A stretch of DNA of 64,000 nucleotides from Physella acuta (taxonomy: Eukaryota > Mollusca > Gastropoda > Physidae), in NCBI RefSeq assembly GCF_028476545.1, contig NW_026731618.1, positions 207,501 through 271,500 of the forward strand, read 5' to 3'. The position numbers and the translations under genes are program-made. This document shows, piece after piece, positions 1 through 12,756 of this stretch. The notes beneath the pieces are model-generated. The model was given only the letters and a program-made list of their open reading frames with translations, was not told where the DNA came from and did no database searches. The first letter of the stretch is position 1. The number at the start of each line of letters is the position of its first letter.

Positions 1-43
1 TGAGGAGGGCCTCTACGGCTGGGGAGGCGGGCGTATACAAGAG
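1..43 (+). other. possible exon 3' end at window edge
   Basis: A short GC-rich stretch stands out from AT-rich surroundings, is open in frame 2 (EEGLYGWGGGRIQE) and is followed by a donor-like GAG|gtaatc at 44. It could be the end of a plus-strand exon whose gene starts left of the window. No family recognised and no continuing exon found downstream, so this is weak. Confidence 0.15.
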
Positions 44-149
44 GTAATCAATAGATCCTGTTCTTTCTAGCTGATGACGTGAAATCTTCTTCTCAATGTT
101 GGCTCCAAACAAGGAACTATCAGACTCACGCAGGGTGAAAATCGCTACG

Positions 150-3100
150 CACAGGACTGCTGGGAACACTAAACAAGAGCATTGGTTACAGCACAGGACC
201 ACTGGGAACACTAAACAAGAGCATTGGTTACAGCACAGGACCACTGGGAACACTAAACAAGAGCATTGGTTACAGCACAGGACCACTGGGAACACTAAAC
301 AAGAGCATTGGTTACAGCACAGGACCACTGGGAACACTAAACAAGAGCATTGGTTACAGCACAGGACCACTGGGAACACTAAACAAGAGCATTGGTTATA
401 GCAAAGGACCGCTGGGAACACTAACAAGAGCATTGGTTACAGCACAGGACTGCTTGGAACAAGAGCATTGGTTACAGTACAGGACCACTAGGAACAAGAG
501 CATTGGTTACAGTACAGGACCACTAGGAACAAGAGCATTGGTTACAGCACAGGACCACTGGGAACAAGAGCATTGGTTACAGCACAGGACCACTGGGAAC
601 ACTAAACAAGAACATTGGTTACAGTACAGGACCACTGGGAACAAGAGCATTGGTTACAGCACAGGACCACTGGGAACAAGAGCATTGGTTACAGCACAGG
701 ACCACTGGGAACACTAAACAAGAGCATTGGTTACAGCACAGGACCACTGGGAACAAGAGCATTGGTTACAGCACAGGACCACTGGGAACAAGAGCATTGG
801 TTACAGCACAGGACCACTGGGAACACTAAACAAGAGCATTGGTTACAGCACAGGACCACTGGGAACACTAAACAAGAGCATTGGTTACAGCACAGGACCA
901 CTGGGAACAAGAGCATTGGTTACAGCACAGGACCACTGGGAACACTAAACAAGAGCATTGGTTACAGCACAGGACCACTGGGAACAAGAGCATTGGTTAC
1001 AGCACAGGACCACTGGGAACACTAAACAAGAGCATTGGTTACAGCACAGGACCACTGGGAACAAGAGCATTGGTTACAGCACATGACCACTGGGAACAAG
1101 AGCATTGGTTACAGCACAGGACCACTGGGAACACTAAACAAGAGCATTGGTTACAGCACATGACCACTGGGAACACTAAACAAGAGCATTGGTTACAGCA
1201 CAGGACCACTGGGAACACTAAACAAGAGCATTGGTTACAGCACAGGACCACTGGGAACACTAAACAAGAGCATTGGTTACAGCACAGGACCACTGGGAAC
1301 ACTAAACAAGAGCATTGGTTACAGCACAGGACCACTGGGAACAAGAGCATTGGTTACAGCACAGGACCACTGGGAACACTAAACAAGAGCATTGGTTACA
1401 GCACAGGACTGCTGGGAACAAGAGCATTGGTTACAGTACAGGACCACTAGGAACAAGAGCATTGGTTACAGCACAGGACCACTGGGAACAAGAGCATTGG
1501 TTACAGCACAGGACCACTGGGAACACTAAACAAGAGCATTGGTTACAGCACAGGACCACTGGGAACAAGAGCATTGGTTACAGCACAGGACCACTGGGAA
1601 CACTAAATAAGAGCATTGGTTACAGCACAGGACCACTGGGAACAAGAGCATTGGTTCCAGCACAGGACCACTGGGAACACTAAACAAGAGCATTGGTTAC
1701 AGCACAGGACCACTGGGAACACTAAACAAGAGCATTGGTTACAGCACAGGACCACTGGGAACAAGAGCATTGGTTACAGCATAGGACCACTGGGAACAAG
1801 AGCATTGGTTCCAGCACAGGACCACTGGGAACACTAAACAAGAGCATTGGTTACAGCACAGGACCACTGGGAACACTAAACAAGAGCATTGGTTACAGCA
1901 CAGGACCACTGGGAACAAGAGCATTGGTTCCAGCACAGGACCACTGGGAACAAGAGCATTGGTTACAGCATAGGACCACTGGGAACAAGAGCATTGGTTA
2001 CAGCACAGGACCACTGGGAACACTAAACAAGAGCATTGGTTACAGCACAGGACTGCTGGGAACACTAAACAAGAGCATTGGTTACAGCACAGGACCACTG
2101 GGAACACTAAATAAGAGCATTGGTTACAGCACAGGACCACTGGGAACAAGAGCATTGGTTCCAGCACAGGACCACTGGGAACAAGAGCATTGGTTACAGC
2201 ACAGGACCACTGGGAACAAGAGTATTGGTTACAGCATAGGACCACTGGGAACAAGAGCATTGGTTACAGTACAGGACCACTAGGAACAAGAGCATTGGTT
2301 ACAGTACAGGACCACTAGGAACAAGAGCATTGGTTACAGCACAGGACCACTGGAAACAAGAGCATTGGTTACAGCACAGGACCACTGGGAACAAGAGCAT
2401 TGGTTACAGCACAGGACCACTAGGAATAAGAGCATTGGTTACAGCACAGGACCACTGGGAACAAGAGCATTGGTTACAGCACAGGACCACTGGGAACAAG
2501 AGCATTGGTTACAGCACAGGACCACTGGGAACAAGAGCATTGGTTACAGCACAGGACCACGGGGAACACTAAACAAGAGCATTGGTTACAGCACATGACC
2601 GCTGGGAACAAGAGCATTGGTTACAGCACAGGACCACTGGGAACAAGAGCATTGGTTACAGCACAGGACCACTGGGAACACTAAACAAGAGCATTGGTTA
2701 CAGCACAGGACCACTGGGAACAAGAGCATTGGTTACAGCACAGGACCACTGGAAACAAGAGCATTGTTTACAGCACAGGACCGCTGGGAACAAGAGCATT
2801 GGTTACAGCACAGGACCACTGGGAACACTAAACAAGAGCATTGGTTATAGCAAAGGACCGCTGGGAACACTAAACAAGAGCATTGGTTACAGCGCAGGAC
2901 CACTGGGAACAAGAGCATTGGTTACAGCACAGGACCACTGGGAACAAGAGCATTGGTTACAGCACAGGACCACTGGGAACACTAAACAAGCACATTGGTT
3001 ACAGTACAGGACCACTGGGAACACTAAACAAGAGCATTGGTTACAGCACAGGACCACTGGGAACAAGAGCATTGGTTACAGCACAGGACCACTGGGAACA

Positions 3101-5365
3101 CTAAACAAGAGCATTGGTTACAGCACAGGACCACTGGGAACAAGAGCATTGGTTACAGCACAGGACCACTGGGAACACTAAACAAGAGCATTGGTTACAG
3201 CACAGGACCACTGGGAACACTAAACAAGAGCATTGGTTACAGCACAGGACCACTGAGAACAAGAGCATTGGTTACAGCACAGGACTGCTGGGAACACTAA
3301 ACAAGAGCATTGGTTACAGCACATGACCACTGGGAACAAGAGCATTGGTTACAGCACAGGACCACTGGGAACAAGAGCATTGGTTACAGCACAGGACCAC
3401 TGGGAACACTAAACAAGAGCATTGGTTACAGCACATGACCGCTGGGAACACTAAACAAGAGCATTGGTTACAGCACAGGACCACTGGGAACACTAAACAA
3501 GAGCATTGGTTACAGCACAGGACCACTGGGAACACTAAACAAGAGCATTGGTTACAGCACAGGACCACTGGGAACAAGAGCATTGGTTACAGCACAGGAC
3601 CACTGGGAACACTAAACAAGAGCATTGGTTACAGCACAGGACTGCTGGGAACAAGAGCATTGGTTACAGTACAGGACCACTAGGAACAAGAGCATTGGTT
3701 ACAGCACAGGACCACTGGGAACAAGAGCATTGGTTACAGCACAGGACCACTGGGAACACTAAACAAGAGCATTGGTTACAGCACAGGACCACTGGGAACA
3801 AGAGCATTGGTTACAGCACAGGACCACTGGGAACACTAAACAAGAGCATTGGTTACAGCACAGGACCACTGGGAACACTAAACAAGAGCATTGGTTACAG
3901 CACAGGACCACTGGGAACAAGAGCATTGGTTACAGCACAGGACCACTAGGAACAAGAGCATTGGTTACAGCACAGGACCACTGGGAACAAGAGCATTGGT
4001 TACAGCACAGGACCACTAGGAACAAGAGCATTGGTTACAGCACAGGACCACTGGGAACAAGAGCATTGGTTCCAGCACAGGACCACTGGGAACAAGAGCA
4101 TTGGTTACAGCACAGGACCACTGGGAACGAGAGCATTGGTTACAGCACAGGACCACTGGGAACAAGAGTATTGGTTACAGCATAGGACCACTGGGAACAA
4201 GAGCATTGGTTACAGTACAGGACCACTAGGAACAAGAGCATTGGTTACAGTACAGGACCACTAGGAACAAGAGCATTGGTTACAGCACAGGACCACTGGA
4301 AACAAGAGCATTGGTTACAGCACAGGACCACTGGGAACAAGAGCATTGGTTACAGCACAGGACCACTGGAAACAAGAGCATTGTTTACAGCACAGGACCG
4401 CTGGGAACAAGAGCATTGGTTACAGCACAGGACCACTGGGAACACTAAACAAGAGCATTGGTTATAGCAAAGGACCGCTGGGAACACTAAACAAGAGCAT
4501 TGGTTACAGCACAGGACCACTGGGAACAAGAGCATTGGTTACAGCACAGGACCACTGGGAACAAGAGCATTGGTTACAGCACAGGACCACTGGGAACACT
4601 AAACAAGAACATTGGTTACAGTACAGGACCACTGGGAACACTAAACAAGAGCATTGGTTACAGCACAGGACCACTGGGAACGAGAGCATTGGTTACAGCA
4701 CAGGACCACTGGGAACACTAAACAAGAGCATTGGTTACAGCACAGGACCACTGGGAACAAGAGCATTGGTTACAGCACAGGACCACTGGGAACACTAAAC
4801 AAGAGCATTGGTTACAGCACAGGACCACTGGGAACACTAAACAAGAGCATTGGTTACAGCACAGGACCACTGAGAACAAGAGCATTGGTTACAGCACAGG
4901 ACTGCTGGGAACACTAAACAAGAGCATTGGTTACAGCACATGACCACTGGGAACAAGAGCATTGGTTACAGCACAGGACCACTGGGAACACTAAACAAGA
5001 ATATTGGTTACAGCACAGGACCACTGGGAACAAGAGCATTGGTTATAGCACAGGACCACTGGGAACAAGAGCATTGGTTACAGCACAGGACCACTGGGAA
5101 CACTAAACAAGAGCATTGGTTACAGCACAGGACTGCTGGGAACAAGAGCATTGGTTACAGCACAGGACCACTGGGAACAAGAGCATTGGTTACAGCACAG
5201 GACCACTGGGAACAAGAGCATTGGTTACAGCAAAGGACCACTGGGAACACTAAACAAGAGCATTGGTTACAGCACAGGACCACTGGGAACAAGAGCATTG
5301 GTTACAGCACAGGACCACTGGGAACAAGAGCATTGGTTACAGCACAGGACCACTGGGAACAAAGA
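150..5365. repeat. 5.2-kb minisatellite, 35/42-bp units
   Basis: About 135 head-to-tail copies of a unit read as GGGAACAAGAGCATTGG followed by TTACAGCACAGGACCACT. Long units (42 bp) differ from short ones (35 bp) by an extra 7 bp (ACTAAAC). The long/short order is itself repeated: blocks near 2.6-3.3 kb recur about 1617 bp downstream at 4.2-4.95 kb, so a whole block was duplicated. The array is open in several frames on both strands (QEHWLQHRTTGN peptides), which follows from its composition and is not evidence of coding. Confidence 0.97.
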
Positions 5366-5429
5366 AAATTGGTTGAATTTTGCCTAACCGTATATATCAT
5401 CAACAGTGTTTCTTCCAGACTTTTTTCTC

Positions 5430-5543
5430 CGGGGGGGGGGGGGGGGGGCTCAACATTTTTCAGGGGGGGGGGGGGCGGCGGACACTAGTAAAAATGTATG
5501 TTTACTATAGAAAATCCATCTCGTTCGGGGGGGGGGGGGGGTT
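5430..5543. repeat. poly-G rich tract
   Basis: Three runs of 10-18 G separated by short unique DNA, just left of a short inverted-repeat element. Such runs on the plus strand could form G-quadruplexes; run lengths are uncertain in any assembly. Confidence 0.8.
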
Positions 5544-5727
5544 CAGTGGCGTAGGCAGGGGGGGTTAGGGGGTCATAACCCCACCCCCCCCATAGACCCC
5601 TCGTTATATATAAAAAATATAAGGGGGGTGCAAATCGAAAGTTTGAGGGGGCGGGGGTGCAAATCGAAAGTTTGTCCCCGGGTAAAAATTGGAACCCCCC
5701 CTTGAGACGATCCTGGCTACGCCACTG
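5544..5727. mobile_element. 184-bp MITE with CAGTGGCGTAG ends
   Basis: The element begins CAGTGGCGTAGGCAGG and ends CCTGGCTACGCCACTG, an imperfect terminal inverted repeat of about 15 bp. The interior holds two copies of a TGCAAATCGAAAGTTTG word also found in the insertion inside the hAT element at 44 kb. No coding capacity. Flanks are G-rich, so a target-site duplication cannot be read. Confidence 0.7.
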
Positions 5728-5946
5728 GGGGGAGTAGACTTTTTCGGGGGCGTGGGGGGGGGGGGGCGAAGATATGCCTGGAAGAAACTCTGATCATCAA
5801 GTATTAATGTGTTTTATGTAGTTCATCTACTACTAGGTAAGGAGTGTCTGGTATCTGTATTAAAGTGTCATAAGGAGCTAGTCTATTTAGGTCTAGGTAG
5901 GAATGGAGAGCCTCTGCCCGAGGTTTTCACACACACATTCACATGC

Positions 5947-6019
<73 letters not shown>

Positions 6020-7958
6020 AACACCACATAGGCTACATAAATATAGGCCTAATAAGTAGTGATCAGTTAAGCCTTTAACCCCTATGAAAACTACTACCTT
6101 AGTTTGGGCGCCCAAGTAGAGTTAGATATACACACGGGATCCACTTACCTAACTCTGCTAAAATACTATGGATTGAACGCCTTTTGATAAGGAAATGTTT
6201 CCATAAAAGCGCCTTTAACTGTTGCACTGATCCCATTTTACAAATCGCCTTTCTCTAAAAATGTTTTCGTAGGCTACGTGTAATTCACAAAAATTCGCGC
6301 TATTTTATTTTCTTCGTCATTCATCTAAATAGAGCGACAGCTAAACACTAGACTATATCCATTAGTGTCTAGTTCAAAGCGGTGCTCCAAAATAGGGAAT
6401 ATCCGTTTTATTAGAGATCTCACACTAATTAATGTAGGTCAACAAGTGAATGGCGTCATGTAGCGTACGCAAAGGCCGGGGGGGGGGGGGAAGCAAGGAG
6501 AGCGATCGCTCCACCTACGACCATTTTAAGGATATTGGCGGCTTTTCGGAGAATAGGCCCTAATTGAATAACATTTAAAACTACGTCCCGACACACACAC
6601 GCAAAAACAATAACAGCAAACACATTACTGAAACTAGGAATTATGTACCCTAAATATCACAGTTTTAATATTTCAATTCTATCATAAATGGAACTATCTG
6701 ATCTATAACATTTTCCAAGACATTTTGTACATATGCATTGTGTAAAAACTCCATGCAACTATATAGGGGGGGAGCTGAATAAATGTACAGAAAAATAAAC
6801 ACATTATCACAACTTGAAGAATGTTAGTGTGAGTCAAGATGATCAGCACGTACAGACGCACTCGACGAACATATACTGAAATATCCCCCCCCCCCCCTCG
6901 GGTAAATTATGTTAAAACATTAGGGGGTCTATAAAAAGCATTTTTTTAGTCCAGTGTCACACGTTTTATTATTTTAAGGACAGCTCTCTTTAATAAACAT
7001 TGTCTGAGGGAAGCGATGACAGCACTGTACAGCTTGTGCGTTTGTGTCTGTCTTAAGGAGAAATGTATATTTTCATGGGAGAATAAATGTCAAAATGATG
7101 TGTTTGTAAAAAAAAAATAAGCTTATCGTTTAAACGTTAACACATTCATTGAGATTGTAAAAACATAAATCGCAAGGAAAATCGATGAATTGTGTATATT
7201 ATTGTTAAAATGTGAAAATTTGGGAGCCCCTAAAATCTGGGGACGAGCTAAGGCCTCATGACTTCAATTTTCGGTACTCTTGAGATAAACCCCACCATGT
7301 CCTTGTTGCTAACACTTGGCGTCTAGATTCGGTTTTAACTATTATTAACTTGTACATACAACATCGCTACTATCCGACCTGTCATTTCCAATAAAAAACA
7401 GTTAAAACACAATTCTTATCTTACAAAAACGTGGTATGAATGCTTGCGAGTGCGATTTAATATAAACAGTGTAGACCCTATGCGTAACATTTGTGTTTTA
7501 TTTTGTCCATTAGTCCCTTACTACACAATATGGCGTTATCTGACTAAATGACTTTCAAATTCCTATCTTACTATTTTTAAAAAGCCCTAATTTTTTTGGT
7601 CTGAATTCCGCTGCTGTTTGTGGTATAACTTTGTTTGTTATTTTGAAAAAAAAATGAAAACAAAATGTGATTTACGCATTAAAACATTGATTTTTATAGC
7701 AAAAAAACAAACAACCACTAAGTAGTAAAGTGTAATTTACTATGGTTCGTAAGTGAAAATTAGGGGTCCCTGACTGAAGTCTCCTCAGCTCCTCCCCCCC
7801 ACCCCTTTATCCGCCACTTTCTAGACAGACTGACGACAGACTGAAGACAGAGAAAGCAAGTTAAATAAAAGCTTGTAAAACAGCTAGATCATCTTGTTTT
7901 ACAGGAATATAGAATCTATATTACTATATAATTTTAGGACTTTCTTGTGTACCTATAC
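5728..7958. other. AT-rich intergenic DNA, no gene seen
   Basis: Contains a (TA)n tract, a poly-G run near 6478, a poly-C run near 6886 and scattered AT-rich sequence. I see no ORF with protein-like composition, no splice-consistent exon and no RNA gene. Confidence 0.6.
5949..6019. repeat. (TA)n microsatellite
   Basis: About 35 TA dinucleotides with one CA interruption. The YIYIYI reading frame through it is an artefact. Confidence 0.97.
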
Positions 7959-7966
7959 ATCTACAT

Positions 7967-8183
7967 CAGGGGTCTCCAAACTACGGCCCGCGGGCCGGAT
8001 GCGGCCCGCGATGTCCTCTCATCCGGCCCGCGGAGATGTTTTTGTCCACGGAAAAACAGTTTGTTGGTGATGACTGAGGAACTTTGCCGAGGAAAATCAA
8101 AGACATGCCTGGAAGAAACTGGCCCCCGAACTGAAATTTGATAGTTAATGCGGCCCTCGGACTGAAAAGTTTGGAGACCCCTG
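7967..8183. mobile_element. 217-bp non-autonomous hAT element with perfect 8-bp TSD
   Basis: Starts CAGGGGTCTCCAAACT and ends with its inverted complement AGTTTGGAGACCCCTG. It is flanked on both sides by ATCTACAT (7959-7966 and 8184-8191), an 8-bp target duplication as expected of hAT elements. The first 45 bp match the start of the 3-kb hAT at 41381. The interior has a segment (about 8068-8100) resembling that element's transposase coding sequence near 43141, and the last 75 bp match its 3' end. This is an internal-deletion derivative of the same family. The perfect TSD suggests a recent insertion. Confidence 0.93.
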
Positions 8184-8191
8184 ATCTACAT

Positions 8192-8729
8192 CATGGGCAA
8201 AATTTAGAATTTTTATCCATCAAGTTCCGCCTTTGACTATGAAAAAGAAAATGTAGATTTACATAGACGCTTATAATTTCTTGTTTTTAGAACATTTTAA
8301 AATTTGTTATTATAAACACATTTTAAAAAGATATGTTCTAATATAGATCTAATTAATACTTAATTATGTTGTTACATCAAATCACCCGTTGAGTAGAATT
8401 CAAGACTGATTTATTTAACATTTTGCAAATTTTGTAAAAAAGCGAATGTTTTTTATTTCTTGGTTTTTTCCCCCATTTATAGAATGGGAGGCTACTCTGT
8501 TGTGTTTTCTCTATCAACAAACAATTACAAAGCATGAGGCTGATGAACGTTTAAGTTTCATAGCTTTGCTAGAAGAATCAACAGACAGTAAGCCGTTAAA
8601 TAGTGGTTCCATCTATTAAATAAACAGATCTAGATCTATCTAGGTAGTAAATAGGCCTATTAGGCCCTAATATTATTAAGTTATTAATTTATTTTAGAAT
8701 TTACTTTTAGGGCCTAGAGTCAGTAGAGT
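8192..8729. other. AT-rich intergenic DNA, nothing recognised
   Basis: No ORF, tandem repeat or inverted repeat of note between two mobile elements. Confidence 0.5.
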
Positions 8730-9356
8730 GGGTGTTTGGAAATTGCGAGACGCGAAAAGCGAAATGGCGAGGCGGGAAAATGCGAGAAGATAATGCGAGA
8801 CATACCTGCGGAATCAAGGGTAAATAGCGAGACACCTTTTGCGAAAAAAAAAAGTTTTTCTTCATGTTTTAAAATAAACAAGCATTTAGCGGCTAGCCAT
8901 ACCCTTTAACACGAGTGTTGTATGTTGTTAATTTTTATCTAGAATTTATTATATAGATAGATAGATACTAAGAAGATAGATCGATCCCAAAAATCTTGTC
9001 TAATTTCGGTCAAAATAGAGTATTTTAATCAATTTATATTATAATTTATTAAAACAGTTTTCTAAAACGCGAAAAAAACGTCTAAAATTCTTTTTCCAAC
9101 ATTTCTTTTTTTTAGTGTGACTTCACAACGTCTAACCCCCCTCCTTCCCCTCTTCACACATCGTCATAAAATTACAGACCCCCTCCTCTCTCCCCCCATA
9201 CGAGTGTGACGTCATTAATGGAAGACCCCAAATAACACCACCACGAAAACCAAAAAATTCAGATAAATTCAAATTGGTTTAAAAAATATTTGAAGTAGGC
9301 CCATAGCTTACGACATAGAACGAGCAACTGATAATATCGGTGACGTCACTTTTATT

Positions 9357-9387
<31 letters not shown>

Positions 9388-10234
9388 ACAGCAAGTAAGA
9401 GAAAAAAACTGGGGGCACTGAGAGTTCATAAAAACTTAGGAATAAGCAACACATAAGGGAGGGTTAATCTAGTCCTCACCTTCACATAGGGCAGTAATCG
9501 CATACTTAATTTGAGGTTATTTTTTCTGACTTGTTTATGGAAATAATAAATAATACATTTTTATATATATTTACAATTAATTAATAAATAATAATATAAC
9601 ATTTATGGTAAAATTCGGAAAAGTCACCACCGTGATATAAAATCTAATATAAATTAGTGTAAAGTAAAGGAACATTGGAAGAGAAAACACACAGTAAGTA
9701 GTTCTTACCTCCGGAATACTTGTATCCAAATGATGTAGGCATTTCCTTGTGCTTATATTTATATGGCAAAAAAAGCTAGGAAAAAAGCGTAGAAGGCTAT
9801 AATACAAAATTTCTATGCAACAATAGAAAATATGTTTGCGGCGGCAGCGGATCCGGGCACGGTGATCTTCAAAGACGGTAAATCAGACGGCCTCTGCGTT
9901 CCACACAAAAGACAGAAGTTGATCTATCGTCTGCGGTATTTCCGTCGGTTTCGAACAAGGTGGTATTCTAAGTCGACACATCATCAGTATGTCTAGCGAC
10001 GGAAAAATTGGAAGTTTTAACAATGTAAACAAAACGTCTTTGAAGTCTGGACCAAATACCACTGAAAATCGGGTGCGGTAAATTTTTCGCAGAAATCTTC
10101 GCATTTCAACACCACCCAGCGTAAGTATTGGGTTGTGGTAAAATGCGAGACAAAAAGTCACGTGACCGACCGTTTTCGCGCCCTTCTCGCATTTTCCCGC
10201 TTCGCTTTTCGCGTCTCGCAATTTCCTCACACCC
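8730..10234. mobile_element. 1.5-kb non-autonomous element with GC-rich terminal inverted repeats
   Basis: The left end (8730-8815) reads GGGTGTTTGGAAATTGCGAG and the right end, inverted, reads GGGTGTGAGGAAATTGCGAG; both continue with ACGCGAAAAGCGAA and GGCGGGAAAATGCGAGAAG-like words. The inverted arms are about 60-80 bp. The interior is AT-rich with a run of 29 C (9357-9385). A 115-codon minus-strand frame near the right end overlaps the arm and is not convincing as a gene. No clean target duplication was found; similarity may extend a few bases beyond the stated ends. Confidence 0.7.
9357..9385. repeat. poly-C run
   Basis: Twenty-nine consecutive C inside the inverted-repeat element; length likely variable. 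Confidence 0.9.
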
Positions 10235-10267
10235 TCTAGAAGAGTCTAGAATCCAGATCTAGATCTA

Positions 10268-11005
10268 GGGTAAAACTCCATTTTAGCGTATTTTATTCCC
10301 CGCTTCACGTTCACCTCCAGTTGAGCGTATTATTATAAACACAACCAAAACACACAAAAACGTCAGGAAAACACTACATCTACTTATTTTTTTAATGAAT
10401 GTGATTTTTAATTAGAAAAGGTAAAAAAAACATAAAAAGCATTAGGTATTAGGGCCTAGAACTGTTCCAATTATTATTATTCGTGTAATCGTCAGCGGGA
10501 GAAAAATCCTAACAGGGTCGCGGGTTCACCGTGAGTTCACATTGACTTGAATTATCAGCATACGTCATAGCTTGGGCAATTGCTATTTGAAATTGTGTTG
10601 GCCTCAGTTTTGGGGTCATTGTAAGTTCATTAATGTTTATTTATAGTATCATGCCTGGGAGATACTTGTAACAATACAAACTTAACCGCCTTGCAATTGT
10701 GAGTTACGTTTACGTACTTCACCCATTGCCATGAAAATTCGGACACACGAACATTGCACATTCAATATTCTAAGTTCGGATTTTTCTCAAGTTTTAACAA
10801 AACTAAATTATCAAAATCTTAAACAAAGTCAGTCTCTTTGTTTTTTTTATTCATTTTTATTAATTTGTTAAAACAAAAATACAATACAAATAAATGAATC
10901 GTGTTTTGGTGTGTTTTAATTGTTTCGGTTGTTATAATAAAATACGCTCAACTGGAGGTAAACAAGCAGCGGAGAAATAAAATACGCTAAAATGGAGTTT
11001 TACCC
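10268..11005. mobile_element. 738-bp element with about 95-bp terminal inverted repeats
   Basis: Left arm starts GGGTAAAACTCCATTTTAGC (10268 to about 10360). The right arm (about 10910-11005) is its inverted complement with few mismatches, including the CCTCCAGTTGAGCGTAT and CAACCAAAACACAC words. Flanks carry a 7-bp direct repeat AGATCTA (10261-10267 and 11006-11012), though AGATCT words are common locally. No coding capacity; a MITE of unknown superfamily. Confidence 0.85.
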
Positions 11006-11012
11006 AGATCTA

Positions 11013-12680
11013 GATTATTCTAGATCTAGATAAATGTCTTTAAATGATAATCTAGAATCTAGATTTTAAATTTAAGGCATTTTGATAAAAATTTCAAAAT
11101 GATTTTTTAATAAAAATTGTTGAAATTAGACTAGTAGGCCTATTTACTAATTAGATCTAGAATCTAAATCTAGAATATTCTAGGGCCTAGATCTAGAATC
11201 TAGTTAAGTAGATTTTCTCACTAAATCTAAAATGTACGCAATTTTCAATTTACACATGACCACTGAATACAAACGACATCCATATAATTATATATTTAAT
11301 CCATTAGGCACTAATTTTGAAGTTTTTAGTTCATTTTTAACTAAATTAGGCCTACTTAATTTAATAAATATTGTGACATTGTCACTCACTGCCATGACAC
11401 GACACACCTCTCCATGACAACTCAACTTTCGTCTGAAGCCACGGCAAACCACGAATTGGTTCAACTTTTTAATTGAGCTAAATAGCAGTCATTGTGGTTT
11501 TTAAAATATAAAAATAAATTGGTTGTGATATGGACACCGGCCTTATATAAAAAACAGCTCACAATATTTGATTTCTTTTTTCATAGACTGATAAAATTAA
11601 TACATTCTCGCTCATTTTTACTTCACTTTCCTCATAGACCGTCAGGTTTGGATGGGGAACTTTAGAATGTTTTATTTATTAAATTATTATTATTATTTAT
11701 TAAATGTTTTTTTTTTTTTACATTACAAATTAAGTTCTATTAATTTTAATGAAACCAACTTTTGAATTTAGCCACCATTCTCCAAACAAAATTTTAAAAT
11801 GCTTTTCTGGCGTATCTAGCCCTGCCACCTATGGTTTGTTTTTATAAAGCGAAAACCCCGCGAATTTTGCTTGTGGTAAACATTTTAAACAGTAATTCTA
11901 AGAAGGTCACTGGAACTAAGACGAAAAATCGTCGGTGCTCATGCATCCGGTCTGTATGCCATATTGTTGTTAGCAACCGGCCATGCCTCCGAGTTAGCAA
12001 AACACTAAAAATTAGCATGCATGTATTATTCGGACCCGGGTCCCAATAGCCGTTATTGGCACCCAATAAAGTTGTTAAGATTTAGTTATAATAATTCTTT
12101 TAAGATGCAGAATATATCTTTTCTGTTGTTGTGATTTTTTCCTTGTAATTCGAAATGATATATTGAGATCTTGCTTTGAATACATGATTGATATCATTCC
12201 TCCTGACAAATGTTATGTCGAGCGGGAGTCATTAGGTCTATAATAATATATGGCCTATGGTATGAACTTCTCTGGCCGAGCGAATGTTGAGCGCGCATGT
12301 AAAATGTTTTATTTTTTCTTCTGTTAAACGTAATTTGATTTCATAGGCCTATCAGTCCAAATACAATAATAATAATAATAATAATAATTGTATAAAATAG
12401 CTCATTATAGGCTATAGTCCCGGACCAGTTTTCTTCAACACTATCTCAAATGCATTGTAGTACGCTTTAATAGAAGCAATATATAACATTTGAACTTACA
12501 ATGACCCCAAATCCTTTTTTCTCTCTTGCTGGGTTGGGGCGGGGGGACGGACGACTAAGAACATTGGGTTAAAACGTGGGAGTGATAAACATCTGTTATT
12601 AAAGTGATACGTTTGGTATTAGTTTATACTCCAAAATATTTATGTGTTAATATGTGTGCATGTATATTATATACAATAGG

Positions 12681-12756
<76 letters not shown>

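Noticed and set aside
150-5365. Repeat ORFs with QEHWLQHRTTGN peptides as a secreted repeat protein
   Set aside because: Frames switch between units because 35-bp units are not multiples of three; stops and frame changes are frequent and other frames are equally open.
9883-10230. 115-codon minus ORF MRKLRDAKSEAGKCEKG
   Set aside because: Its start lies in the inverted arm of the 8730-10234 element; no family features, and the mirrored arm has no counterpart ORF.
11831-12066. Overlapping 72- and 74-codon ORFs on both strands
   Set aside because: Short, overlapping on opposite strands, no splice-linked neighbours or recognisable motif.
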